Of a DNA stretch of 64,000 bases, positions 8,736 to 16,060 are shown in pieces. Under the pieces are notes generated by a model, which had not been told where the DNA came from, did no database searches, and saw only the letters and a program-made list of their open reading frames with translations. Every line of letters begins with the position of its first letter. Positions within the stretch are counted from its first letter, which is position 1. The DNA lies in the NCBI RefSeq assembly GCF_042666615.1, contig NZ_JBHTDD010000005.1:213031-277030 (forward strand), in the 5' to 3' direction. The stretch is from KBS50 sp042666615. Its GTDB lineage: Bacteria; Actinomycetota; Actinomycetes; Mycobacteriales; Micromonosporaceae. A program made the position numbers and the translations under genes.

Positions 8736-9215
8736 GGCGCGCCACCTGCCGATCAGAAACACACGAGATAGCCGATCAGAAACACACGAGATAATCGAGC
8801 GCGGGACCGCGCGGCGGCAGGTGGCTCGCAGCGACATCACGCACCACACGCGGCGGGCAACGTACCTCCGGCCAGCACGCTGCGTACGCCTATGACGTAC
8901 CGGGGAACCCGACCCGACCCATCGCCCGTTCTAGCTGTCGAGCAGCGCGGTCCATGAGGTGGCGCCGGGTCTCCATTCCGGCCTGCGCCGTCGTGGCGCT
9001 CGGCGCGGCCGCACTCGCCTGGCGGTCCGGCCGATTGATCCGCGTGGATGGCGTTTCCGCCGCTGGCGGTGCCGGCGTTCCCCTCAGCGGCGGTGATGGC
9101 GTTCCTGCCGGCGACGACCGAGCTGGCGGCCTGGCGGATACGCGTGACGCGCATGATACGCGTGACGGTGACTTTCCACGTGCGACTGCCCGCCCCACAC
9201 GGTAGGTTTGGCCAC
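8736..9215. other. 480-base region without a convincing gene
   Basis: Small frames exist (for example plus 8954-9205 and minus 8890-9198), but they have no homologous feel, no good ribosome site and biased arginine-rich composition typical of shadow frames. The left part holds a tandem repeat inside a long inverted repeat (described separately). Near 9137-9166 a 13-base direct repeat GATACGCGTGACG occurs twice, 17 bases apart, 50-80 bases before the next gene, and could be a regulatory site. Confidence 0.6.
8741..8825. repeat. 11-bp inverted repeat enclosing a 23-bp tandem repeat
   Basis: GCCACCTGCCG (8741-8751) and its exact complement CGGCAGGTGGC (8815-8825) flank two identical, head-to-tail 23-base units (8748-8770 and 8771-8793). 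Six bases after the TetR stop codon, this could act as a transcription terminator stem, but the 63-base interior and the tandem copies are unusual for that. Confidence 0.8.
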
Positions 9216-9590
9216 ATGACTGTCGCGCTCACCCCCGCATCGTGGGTGACGCGTTGGCTGATGCGGTCGATCGCCATGTTGGCGGCCACCGCATTCACCG
9301 CCTTGGCGCTCGCGCTGGGTGCCGGCACGGCTGCCGTGCCGGCCGTCGTCGCGAGCCCGGCCTCCGGCCCCGCGACCGCGACCCAACCGGCCCGGGTGAC
9401 CGTCGCCGACGGCGCCACCCTCGACCTGAGCGACGAGCGGGCAACCGAGCGGCAGACGACGGCCGCTCCCCGCGACCACCGGACCGACCGGCAGATCACG
9501 GACGCGGTGGTTCCCGTCGCAGCCGTCGCCGATCTTGTCGGTCTGGACGCGGCGCGGTCGGTCGGCGAGCGGGCGCCGCCCGGACGCTGA
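9216..9590 (+). CDS. small hypothetical exported/membrane protein
   Basis: The 124-residue product is read from the ATG at 9216. It has an N-terminal hydrophobic segment (about residues 16-45, SIAMLAATAFTALALALGAG) that could be a signal or anchor, followed by an Ala/Pro-rich and then charged tail. I recognise no domain. It precedes another small membrane protein by 146 bases on the same strand. Confidence 0.5.
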   Translation: MTVALTPASWVTRWLMRSIAMLAATAFTALALALGAGTAAVPAVVASPASGPATATQPARVTVADGATLDLSDERATERQTTAAPRDHRTDRQITDAVVPVAAVADLVGLDAARSVGERAPPGR

Positions 9591-9736
9591 GGCGTCCCAC
9601 CACCCGCGTCGCCCTTCGCCGATCCCCGTTCCGCCGTTTCTCGCGCGGACCCGTGGGATCGCGGTAGCGGTTCCGGCCCGGTGCTGGACGCCGTCCGCCG
9701 CGTCCGCCTTCCCCGCGTCGATCCCGAGGTGCCCCC

Positions 9737-10486
9737 ATGGAAACCGCGCTCTCCCTGATCATGCTCGATGTTCCTCGTGCCGCCATCATCTGGCTCGTCC
9801 TCCTGGTGCTCGGCCTTGCCGCGATGGCGGTCCTGGTCGTTCAGCCGATCCGCCCGGCCCACGCCGTCCGGCCCGCCGGACCGCCCACCCCCGAGGAGCG
9901 GGATCTGCTCCGCTACGCCGACGAGGTGATGGTCGCCGCGGACCGGGCCGCCGAAACCGCTCGTCTGGCCCGGGAACGCTGGGTGACGACCGAGGACGCG
10001 GCCGAGTCGGCCTGGCAGACGTACCTGTCCGCCGACGAGGCATTGCGCCGGGTCGCCGCCGCGGCGGCGCTGCCGGTCCCCCACACGCCGCAGACCCCGG
10101 CCGAGTACGCCGACCGGGAGCGGTACCTGCACCGGGCCGCCATCGCCGCACACTGGCGCGGCGAGCTGTCGGTGGGCCGGTTGGCGGACGCGCTGGCGCA
10201 CCGGCCTGGTTGGGACCCGCGCCGGCATCCGGTCGACCAGGAGCGGTTCCTGCTCCAGATGATCCGGAACGACCGGCTGGCCGAGCACGAGGCCGCCGTC
10301 GAGAAGGAGCGGGCCGCCTGGCTGGAGGCGGAGCGGGCGGCCGACGCCGCCGAGCGGTTGCGCCGTGAGGCGTACGCGGCGAATGCCGCCGCTGTGCCGG
10401 TGACCCGCCAGGCGGCCGACCGGGTGCCGACCCGGACGTCGCCGGGCCGGCTGGCAGCTCGCTGGCGGGCACTGCGGGTCAACTGA
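9737..10486 (+). CDS. hypothetical membrane protein with coiled-coil-like cytoplasmic part
   Basis: This 249-residue product has one strong transmembrane segment near residues 14-35 (AAIIWLVLLVLGLAAMAVLVV). The remainder is Ala/Glu/Arg-rich and strongly helical (RAAETARLARERW; EAAVEKERAAWLEAERAADAAERL), suggesting a coiled coil, followed by a basic tail. No known domain is recognised. The gene converges with the PhoX-like gene only 28 bases away. Confidence 0.7.
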   Translation: METALSLIMLDVPRAAIIWLVLLVLGLAAMAVLVVQPIRPAHAVRPAGPPTPEERDLLRYADEVMVAADRAAETARLARERWVTTEDAAESAWQTYLSADEALRRVAAAAALPVPHTPQTPAEYADRERYLHRAAIAAHWRGELSVGRLADALAHRPGWDPRRHPVDQERFLLQMIRNDRLAEHEAAVEKERAAWLEAERAADAAERLRREAYAANAAAVPVTRQAADRVPTRTSPGRLAARWRALRVN

Positions 10487-10514
10487 GCCGGCTCCGGCGG
10501 CGGACCGGGCCGGC

Positions 10515-11681
10515 TCAGCGGCGGAACGGGCCGCGTACCTCGTAGGTGATGCCGCCGCTGCCCACATCGGCGCCGGACGTGCCGCGCTGGGAGGAGAAGT
10601 AGAGCCGGCTGCCGTCCGGGGAGAAGGCCGGGCCGGTGATCTCGGACTCGCCCTGCCCGAGGATCCGCAGGAACGGTGCCACCACGCCGTCCGGCGTGAT
10701 GACGTTGATCTCCATGTTTCCGCCGTCCTCGGCCACGAACAGATCGCCCGAACCGGCGCCGGTGATGTTGTCCACCCCGGTGAGCGGCGCGTTACCCCCG
10801 GGCACCTGCGCCGCGTCGTACGCCAGATCGAGCACCTCGTGGACCGCGTCGTACGCCCACACCCGGTTGTCGCCCTTGGTGGTGAAGTAGCAGACGCCGC
10901 GGTCATACCAGCAACCCTCGCCGCCGTCGAAATGCCGTGCCGCGGCGACCTGGTGCCGGGTGGCGATCGGAAAGCCGTCCCGATCCGGGATGTCCCGCCA
11001 GGTCACCGGGCCGGTCACCGGATCTGACGGTCCACAGAGGACTTGAACTTGCCCGGTGCGGAGGTCCCCCCAGGTGTCCGGGATGAACCGGTAGAAGCAC
11101 CCGTCGTCCTCGTCCTCGGTCAGGTACACCACCCGCCGGTCCGGATCGCACGCCGCCGCCTCGTGGGTGAACCGGCCCATCCGGGTGCGCTCCTCGCCGG
11201 ACCGGCTGCCGTCCGGCCAGGTCTCGAACACCCGACCCAGCGGAACCTCCTCACAGGACAGCCAGGTGCCCCAGGGGGTTGCGCCACCCGCGCAGTTGAC
11301 GTTGGTGCCGGACAGGATCCGGTACGCCGAGGCAACCGAACCGTCGGCGTTGAACCGTACGGCACCGGCTCCGCCGAAGATCGGTATCTCCGAATTGGAC
11401 ACGTAGATCCAGCCGGTGCCGCTGGGGAAGCAGGCGCCACCATCCGGCGCCCAGTGCCACGTGTACGAGGTGCCGGGGACCCGCTGTCCAGAGCGGGCGA
11501 TCACCCGACTGGCGAAGCCGGTCGGTAACTGGATGCCGTTGACGTCGGCGGCGAGCAGCGTTCCGTACGGCCCGGGGCCGGGCTGGGCGACGGCGCCGAA
11601 CGCCTGCTGCCACAGGGCTCCGGAGAAGGCGGCGGTGCCGGCTCCGACAACGGCGGCGCGTAGCACGGTACGACGTTCCAT
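10515..11681 (-). CDS. Tat-exported PhoX-like (DUF839) protein
   Basis: The 388-residue product starts at the ATG ending at 11681, preceded by GGAGG six bases upstream; further upstream in-frame codons are less likely. The N-terminus MERRTVLRAAVVGAG has the twin-arginine motif and hydrophobic core of a Tat signal. The body matches the PhoX/DUF839 family: GGAVRFNADGS-like turns, NCAGGATPWGTWLSCEE, DRRVVYLTEDEDDGCFYRFIP and the C-terminal FSPDGSRLYFSSQRG. PhoX enzymes are calcium/iron phosphatases folded inside the cell before export. The activity here is not proven; many actinobacterial members are uncharacterised. A 7-bp inverted repeat lies upstream (11714-11740). Confidence 0.85.
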   Translation of the reverse strand: MERRTVLRAAVVGAGTAAFSGALWQQAFGAVAQPGPGPYGTLLAADVNGIQLPTGFASRVIARSGQRVPGTSYTWHWAPDGGACFPSGTGWIYVSNSEIPIFGGAGAVRFNADGSVASAYRILSGTNVNCAGGATPWGTWLSCEEVPLGRVFETWPDGSRSGEERTRMGRFTHEAAACDPDRRVVYLTEDEDDGCFYRFIPDTWGDLRTGQVQVLCGPSDPVTGPVTWRDIPDRDGFPIATRHQVAAARHFDGGEGCWYDRGVCYFTTKGDNRVWAYDAVHEVLDLAYDAAQVPGGNAPLTGVDNITGAGSGDLFVAEDGGNMEINVITPDGVVAPFLRILGQGESEITGPAFSPDGSRLYFSSQRGTSGADVGSGGITYEVRGPFRR

Positions 11682-11713
11682 GGGACACCTCCGGGGGTGG
11701 GGTGTCCTCACGC

Positions 11714-11740
11714 TAGTGCGCAATTCCATCGACCGCACTA
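11714..11740. promoter_or_regulatory. inverted repeat TAGTGCG-N13-CGCACTA upstream of the PhoX-like gene
   Basis: Perfect 7-base arms lie 33 bases upstream of the PhoX-like start codon and 24 bases past the arginase-family stop codon. Phosphatase genes are often phosphate-controlled, but this does not look like a PHO box (no direct repeats of the usual form). It could be an operator or a weak terminator. Confidence 0.4.
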
Positions 11741-11763
11741 AATTCCTCGGGAACGGTGGATGA

Positions 11764-12588
11764 TCAGACGGGGTCTACGATGGTGCTGAGCAGCAGCGCC
11801 CGGGAGGTGCTGGATACCTCGTGTCCGGGCAGCCAGGTGCAGCCGATGTCGTATCCGACGACCCGTCCGCTGGACAGGACCCGCCGGATCGCCGCCACCA
11901 CCGTCGTCAACGACGGTCCACCAACCGCCGGATAGCGCAGCGGCGGCAGTTCGGCGGGATCGGCGACGTCCAGGTCGACGTGCAGGAACAACGGTCCGTC
12001 GGGCAGCATGTCCCCGCCCCGGGCAGCCGGGCTGGCCACGTCCGGCGTGGTCAGGTCCGGGCTGGCCAGGTCCGGAGCGGCCAGGGCTGCCACCGACGAC
12101 CGCCGGATCGGAGCGCTGGACAGGTAGTCCACCTCGGGCGGATCCAGGTCGCGGGCGTCGACCAAGAGCACCCGATCCTCGTCGACGGCACGCAGCCCGA
12201 GCCGCTCGGAGATCAGGTCCGGGCGGTAGCCGGTCATTATCCGCAGCGGGATGCCGCCGAGATAGCCAGACGTGGTGGTCTCCAGCGTCTGCACGTCGCC
12301 GTGCGCGTCGAACCAGACCACGGCCGGGTCCAGACCCGCCCGTTGCAGCCCGGCCAGGACGCCGAGCGACACCATGCAGTCGCCCGAAACCACCGTCGGC
12401 GCCGCGCCGGCCCGGGCATCCCGGTCGACCGCACGGGCCACCGCGTCGTACAAGTCACCGAGCCGGCGCCACGCGTCACCCGCGGGCAGGTCGGGCACCA
12501 CGGTCTCCGCCGCCGTCCCGGGGGGCAGCAACAGGTCCAGCTCCGGAAGATGTTCGTCGAGATGGTACGGCGCGACGAGGATCGACAT
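11764..12588 (-). CDS. arginase/ureohydrolase-family protein with Cys in place of the first metal His
   Basis: The 274-residue protein starts at the ATG ending at 12588 (MSILVAPYHLDE). It belongs to the arginase/agmatinase fold: metal motifs FDAHGD (residues about 106-111) and DLDVADP are present. The first motif, normally GDH, reads SGDC near residue 80, so one manganese ligand is changed; related actinobacterial arginase-family proteins often show this GDC form, so it is probably a subfamily trait. A 15-bp tandem repeat (12031-12090) gives the low-complexity loop PDLASPDLTTPDVASP. The substrate is uncertain. It is divergent from the GNAT-Nudix gene. Confidence 0.82.
   Translation of the reverse strand: MSILVAPYHLDEHLPELDLLLPPGTAAETVVPDLPAGDAWRRLGDLYDAVARAVDRDARAGAAPTVVSGDCMVSLGVLAGLQRAGLDPAVVWFDAHGDVQTLETTTSGYLGGIPLRIMTGYRPDLISERLGLRAVDEDRVLLVDARDLDPPEVDYLSSAPIRRSSVAALAAPDLASPDLTTPDVASPAARGGDMLPDGPLFLHVDLDVADPAELPPLRYPAVGGPSLTTVVAAIRRVLSSGRVVGYDIGCTWLPGHEVSSTSRALLLSTIVDPV
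12031..12090. repeat. 15-bp tandem repeat in the arginase-family gene
   Basis: Three diverged 15-base units (12031, 12046, 12061) plus a decayed fourth encode SPDLA/TPDVA-like repeats in a loop before the last metal-binding motif. Confidence 0.85.
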
Positions 12589-12626
12589 ACGTCGACCGTA
12601 ACGCCGTACCCCGGTACCGTGCATCG

Positions 12627-13577
12627 GTGGTGGAGATCCGGATTGACGTCGCTGACCCCTCCGACCTGCCTCGCCTCATCGCGGTGCGGTACGCGGCCTT
12701 GGCGGCACAGGCGCCGTCCGCCTACTCGGCAACGGAGGTCGAGACGCTGCTCGGCGATGTGGATGAGGACGAGTTGCGGCGGATGATCCGGGACCGTCAG
12801 CTCTTCGTGGCCCGCGTGGGTACGGAGGTTGTCGGGCTCGCCGGTTGGCGCGGGGACCGGGTGCGCCACGTTTACGTCGATCCGGACCTCACCCGGCGGG
12901 GCATCGCCAGCCGGTTGCTCCAGCGGGTCGAGGCTGACTACCAGGACCGCACCGGAGCCGACGAGGTCAGGGTGGGCGTCGCGCTGCACGCCAAACCGTT
13001 CTATGCGGCCAACGGCTACCGGCTCGTCGAACAGGCAGCCGCATGGGACGGCAGCGCCTACCTCCGGATGGCAAAGCCGCTCACCCCCGCCTACGTCCGG
13101 CGCTCCGCCCGCGTGCTGGTGGTCGACAGCGCGGACCGGGTCCTGCTGATCCGGTCGTTGACGGTGGCCGGCGACCCGCACTCCGGGCACATCTGGCTGA
13201 CGCCCGGTGGCGGTGTGGAGCCGGGGGAGAGCCTGCCGGCGGCAGCCGTCCGCGAGCTGGCGGAGGAACTGGGTCTCCGGGCGGCGGCCGAGGAGTTGAC
13301 GCCCGTGGCGTACAGCGGCGGCCACGCCGATCTGTGGTTGAGCGGCCTGTTCCGGGACGACTTCTTCCTGCACCGGGTCACCAGCCACGAGGTCGACCCG
13401 GCCGGGCTCACCGAACTTGAGCGGAGCCATTACGCCGGCTATCGCTGGTGGACGGTGGCCGATCTGGGCGCGACCACCGAAACCGTGTACCCGTTCGGCC
13501 TGGCGGAGCTGCTGGCTGAGATCGTCGCCGGGCGACCGCCAGTGATCCCCGTCGAATTGCCCTGGCACCACGGGTAG
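12627..13577 (+). CDS. GNAT acetyltransferase fused to a Nudix hydrolase
   Basis: The 316-residue protein has two domains. Residues 1-150 are a GNAT fold with the acetyl-CoA loop VYVDPDLTRRGIASRLL and FYAANGYRLV. Residues about 157-300 are a Nudix hydrolase with a complete Nudix box from residue 194 (GGVEPGE, then RELAEELGL). GNATs acetylate amines; Nudix enzymes cleave nucleoside diphosphate derivatives. The two may act on one substrate, but nothing nearby says which. Two adjacent GTG codons (12627, 12630) can serve as start. It is divergent from the arginase-family gene with only 38 bases between. Confidence 0.9.
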   Translation: MVEIRIDVADPSDLPRLIAVRYAALAAQAPSAYSATEVETLLGDVDEDELRRMIRDRQLFVARVGTEVVGLAGWRGDRVRHVYVDPDLTRRGIASRLLQRVEADYQDRTGADEVRVGVALHAKPFYAANGYRLVEQAAAWDGSAYLRMAKPLTPAYVRRSARVLVVDSADRVLLIRSLTVAGDPHSGHIWLTPGGGVEPGESLPAAAVRELAEELGLRAAAEELTPVAYSGGHADLWLSGLFRDDFFLHRVTSHEVDPAGLTELERSHYAGYRWWTVADLGATTETVYPFGLAELLAEIVAGRPPVIPVELPWHHG

Positions 13578-13701
13578 CTCCTCGCTGCCGATCCGGTCGT
13601 ACCTTCTGCGGGCATGTCCGTGCGGTGTGAGTGCTGCCGAGTTCCAGGCCTGGCGTGGCGGCCTCCGGGTCGGTGTCCGCCGATGGTTCCACGGTGGCGT
13701 C

Positions 13702-13770
13702 GCGGCGTGGCGGTTCCGCAGCGTGGGCGGTGTGGCGGCGTGGCGGTTCCGCAGCGTGGGCGGTGTGGCG
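13702..13770. repeat. 33-bp tandem repeat, 2 copies
   Basis: A 33-base unit (GGCGTGGCGGTTCCGCAGCG and onward) is present twice in direct tandem, in the 243-base gap between the GNAT-Nudix gene and the convergent DUF222/HNH gene, followed by degenerate GTGTCGCC copies. Open frames across it on both strands are repeats without recognisable protein. Confidence 0.9.
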
Positions 13771-13820
13771 GTGTCGCCGTGTCGCCGTGTGGCGGTTGAT
13801 GTCGTCGGGTCCGGTCCCGT

Positions 13821-15071
13821 TCAGCATCGTTGGTGGTAGGTGTTGTGTCGGGGGTGTTGTTGGGGGTCGATCCAGGGTGGGGGGATGAAGTGTGGTCGGC
13901 CGCCGGGGATTGGCTGGACCTGCCAGCCGTCGTGGTGGACGGTGCGGTGGTGGTGTCCGCAGAGCAGGACGCCGTTGTCGAGGTTGGTGGGGCCGCCGTC
14001 GGTCCAGTGGACGATGTGGTGGGCCTGGGTCCAGCGTGGTGGTCGGTCGCAGCCGGGGAAGGCGCATCCGCCGTCGCGTAAGGCCAGGGCGCGGCGGACG
14101 GCGCCGGTGAACAGGCGTCGTTGCCGACCCATATTCAGGACCTGACCGTCACCGTTCAGCACGGCCGGCAGGATGCCGGCGTCACAGGCGAGCCGGCGGA
14201 CCGACTCGGCGGTCACGGCGTCACCGGTGTCGAGCAGTCCGGGGCGGAGGGTGTGGGTGAGGGGGTCGTAGCTGGTGGTGACCACCACCTGGGTGGGTTC
14301 CCCACCTGAGTCAGGTAGGTCGCCGGTGCGCAGTGTCAGTCGACAGATGTCGGCGAGGGCGTCGTGGCGGCGTTGACCGGGGTTGCGGGTGTCGTCGCGG
14401 GTGTGGGGCTTGGTGAGCGGGTCGAGCGCGGTGCGGAGCAGGGCCGACGTTTCTCTATCCAGGAGGCCGGACAGCCGGAGGCGGCCGTCGCCGGTCGGGG
14501 ACAGGGTCAGGTAGCGGTCACGCCGCCCCCGGGCGTCCTCGGCGTCCAACGCTTTGCGCTGCGTGTCCTCGGCGAGGTGCGGAGCGACGTGGTCGAGGAT
14601 CCGGTGGGCGAGCCGCCGCAGACCGTCGGGGTCGAACTCGCGGGCCCAGTCCAGCAGGATCCCGACGGTCTTGTCCGCTGCCACCGCACCGGCCTCTTTC
14701 CGCACCGTGGCCACGGTGTCGGCGATGACCCGGGCCTGGTCGATCGACACGGCACCGGTGGTCACCGCCTGCCGGAGCGGGTCGGGCGCGGTGTCCAACC
14801 GCTGGGCGTCGGTGACCGCGAGCCGGGCGGCCCGACCGGTCATCCGGTGCCGATGCCGCAACCACGCCGTCGTCGAGGTCGCACCCTGCCGCTGAGGCAA
14901 ACCCCGGCCGTCGGCCTCGTGTACCAAGCCGAGCACCAACGCGTCCACCTTGCGCCGCAGCGCTCCAGCCATGTCCAACACCGCGAGCAACTCAGCATCG
15001 CTGAGCGCCCAGGCCGACCCGACGAGAACGTCATCGACCGTCTCGCTCAATGTCGCCAGGGCCTCCCGCAC
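13821..15071 (-). CDS. DUF222 and HNH endonuclease domain protein (13E12-repeat family)
   Basis: The product is 416 residues from the GTG ending at 15071 (VREALATLSETVDDV), chosen because family members begin near here; the frame stays open up to 15248. The DUF222 helical region covers most of the protein (LSDAELLAVLDMAG, QARVIADTVATVRKEA). The C-terminus has an HNH nuclease motif: CAFPGC, then QAHHIVHW, NLDNGVLLCGHHHRTVH. These proteins are abundant and often multicopy in actinobacteria; their role is not established, though association with mobile DNA has been suggested. Near-identical copies elsewhere in the genome would be expected. Confidence 0.9.
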   Translation of the reverse strand: MREALATLSETVDDVLVGSAWALSDAELLAVLDMAGALRRKVDALVLGLVHEADGRGLPQRQGATSTTAWLRHRHRMTGRAARLAVTDAQRLDTAPDPLRQAVTTGAVSIDQARVIADTVATVRKEAGAVAADKTVGILLDWAREFDPDGLRRLAHRILDHVAPHLAEDTQRKALDAEDARGRRDRYLTLSPTGDGRLRLSGLLDRETSALLRTALDPLTKPHTRDDTRNPGQRRHDALADICRLTLRTGDLPDSGGEPTQVVVTTSYDPLTHTLRPGLLDTGDAVTAESVRRLACDAGILPAVLNGDGQVLNMGRQRRLFTGAVRRALALRDGGCAFPGCDRPPRWTQAHHIVHWTDGGPTNLDNGVLLCGHHHRTVHHDGWQVQPIPGGRPHFIPPPWIDPQQHPRHNTYHQRC

Positions 15072-15367
15072 GCGGCTACGTTCGCACGCGTGTACGACAT
15101 GATCACGCTTTGTGAAGATCGCGCCAGCTGATTCTGCGTATTGGCGTGAATCGGTCAAAGCAGGGTGGATTCTGCGGCTCTCGGACCCGCCCCGCAGGGC
15201 GACCCCCGGGCCGGGACCGTGGCCGGACTCCACGATCGCGGACGCCACGCCGGGTTGCCGCGCTCATCCACGGGTACGGCTTCGGAAGGTGGCCGACAAC
15301 CAACCGGCCACGCCGTCAATCCACGAGAGCCACCGGAACAACCGAGACCACGACCTGCGGAGGAATC
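15072..15367. other. divergent promoter region between the HNH and FMN-reductase genes
   Basis: Nearly 300 bases with no convincing gene. The GGAGGA at 15359-15364 is a strong ribosome site for the downstream gene. I see no clear palindrome. Confidence 0.5.
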
Positions 15368-15973
15368 GTGCGCGCACTCGTCATCAACTGCACGCTCAAG
15401 CCGTCCCCGGAGCCGTCCAACACCGAGGCGCTGGCCGGCGTGGTGATCGACGCGCTCCGGGGCCAGGGTGTCACAGTCGACGTCGTCCGGGCTGTGGATC
15501 ACGACATCAAGCCTGGCGTACTTACCGATCTGGGCGAGGGGGACGCCTGGCCGGCCATCCACGACGCCCTCCTGGCCAGCGAGATTTTGATCGTCGCCTC
15601 GCCCACCTGGGTCGGCCGGCCGTCCTCGGTGGCCCAGCGGGTGATCGAGCGGATGGACGCGATGATCTCGGAGACCGACGACGGCGGCCGACCCGTGGCG
15701 TACAACAGGGTCGCCGGGGTGGTGAACACCGGCAACGAGGACGGCGCGCACCATGTGATCAGCGAGATCTGTGGTGCGCTCGTCGACATCGGTTACACGA
15801 TCCCGGGGCAGGCGTGGACGTACTGGCACGCGGGTCCCGGCCCCGGCCCGAACTACCTGGACGAGCAGCGCGGCCACGACTGGTCCGCCGGGACCGGTCG
15901 GGCGATGGCGGCGAACCTGGTGGCGGTGGCCCGGGCCCTCGACGGAAAACCGATGTCGGCGCCACCCGAGTGA
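15368..15973 (+). CDS. NADPH-dependent FMN reductase/flavodoxin-like protein
   Basis: The 201-residue product is read from the GTG at 15368, four bases after a GGAGGA; the frame continues upstream but without family character. It has the flavodoxin-like fold: N-terminal LVINCTLKPSPEPSNT phosphate loop, then ASPTWVGRPSSVAQRVIERMD, and GVVNTGNEDGAHHV. This group uses NAD(P)H to reduce flavin or quinones. No functional partner is obvious; the next gene starts the carbamoyltransferase operon 87 bases later. Confidence 0.88.
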   Translation: MRALVINCTLKPSPEPSNTEALAGVVIDALRGQGVTVDVVRAVDHDIKPGVLTDLGEGDAWPAIHDALLASEILIVASPTWVGRPSSVAQRVIERMDAMISETDDGGRPVAYNRVAGVVNTGNEDGAHHVISEICGALVDIGYTIPGQAWTYWHAGPGPGPNYLDEQRGHDWSAGTGRAMAANLVAVARALDGKPMSAPPE

Positions 15974-16060
15974 CATCGGGTCCGAGAGCGGACATATTGC
16001 CTATCCGAGAAGTCGTTGATCGTGCGGTTACTCCGGAGAAGCAGGGGTAGCTGGACGTTC

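Noticed and set aside
8954..9205. 83-residue plus-strand frame with a hydrophobic N-terminus
   Set aside because: Weak start context, no homology recognised, and the C-terminal half is Gly/Asp/Arg repeat-like; could be real but I cannot support it.
8837..10906. 689-residue minus-strand open frame across the small membrane protein genes
   Set aside because: It crosses several genes, lacks motifs and is of Arg/Ala/Ser/Thr-biased shadow composition; the plus-strand proteins have proper membrane segments and starts.
11714..11740. PHO box for the PhoX-like gene
   Set aside because: The site is an inverted repeat, not the direct repeats of PhoP sites, so I list it only as an unassigned inverted repeat.
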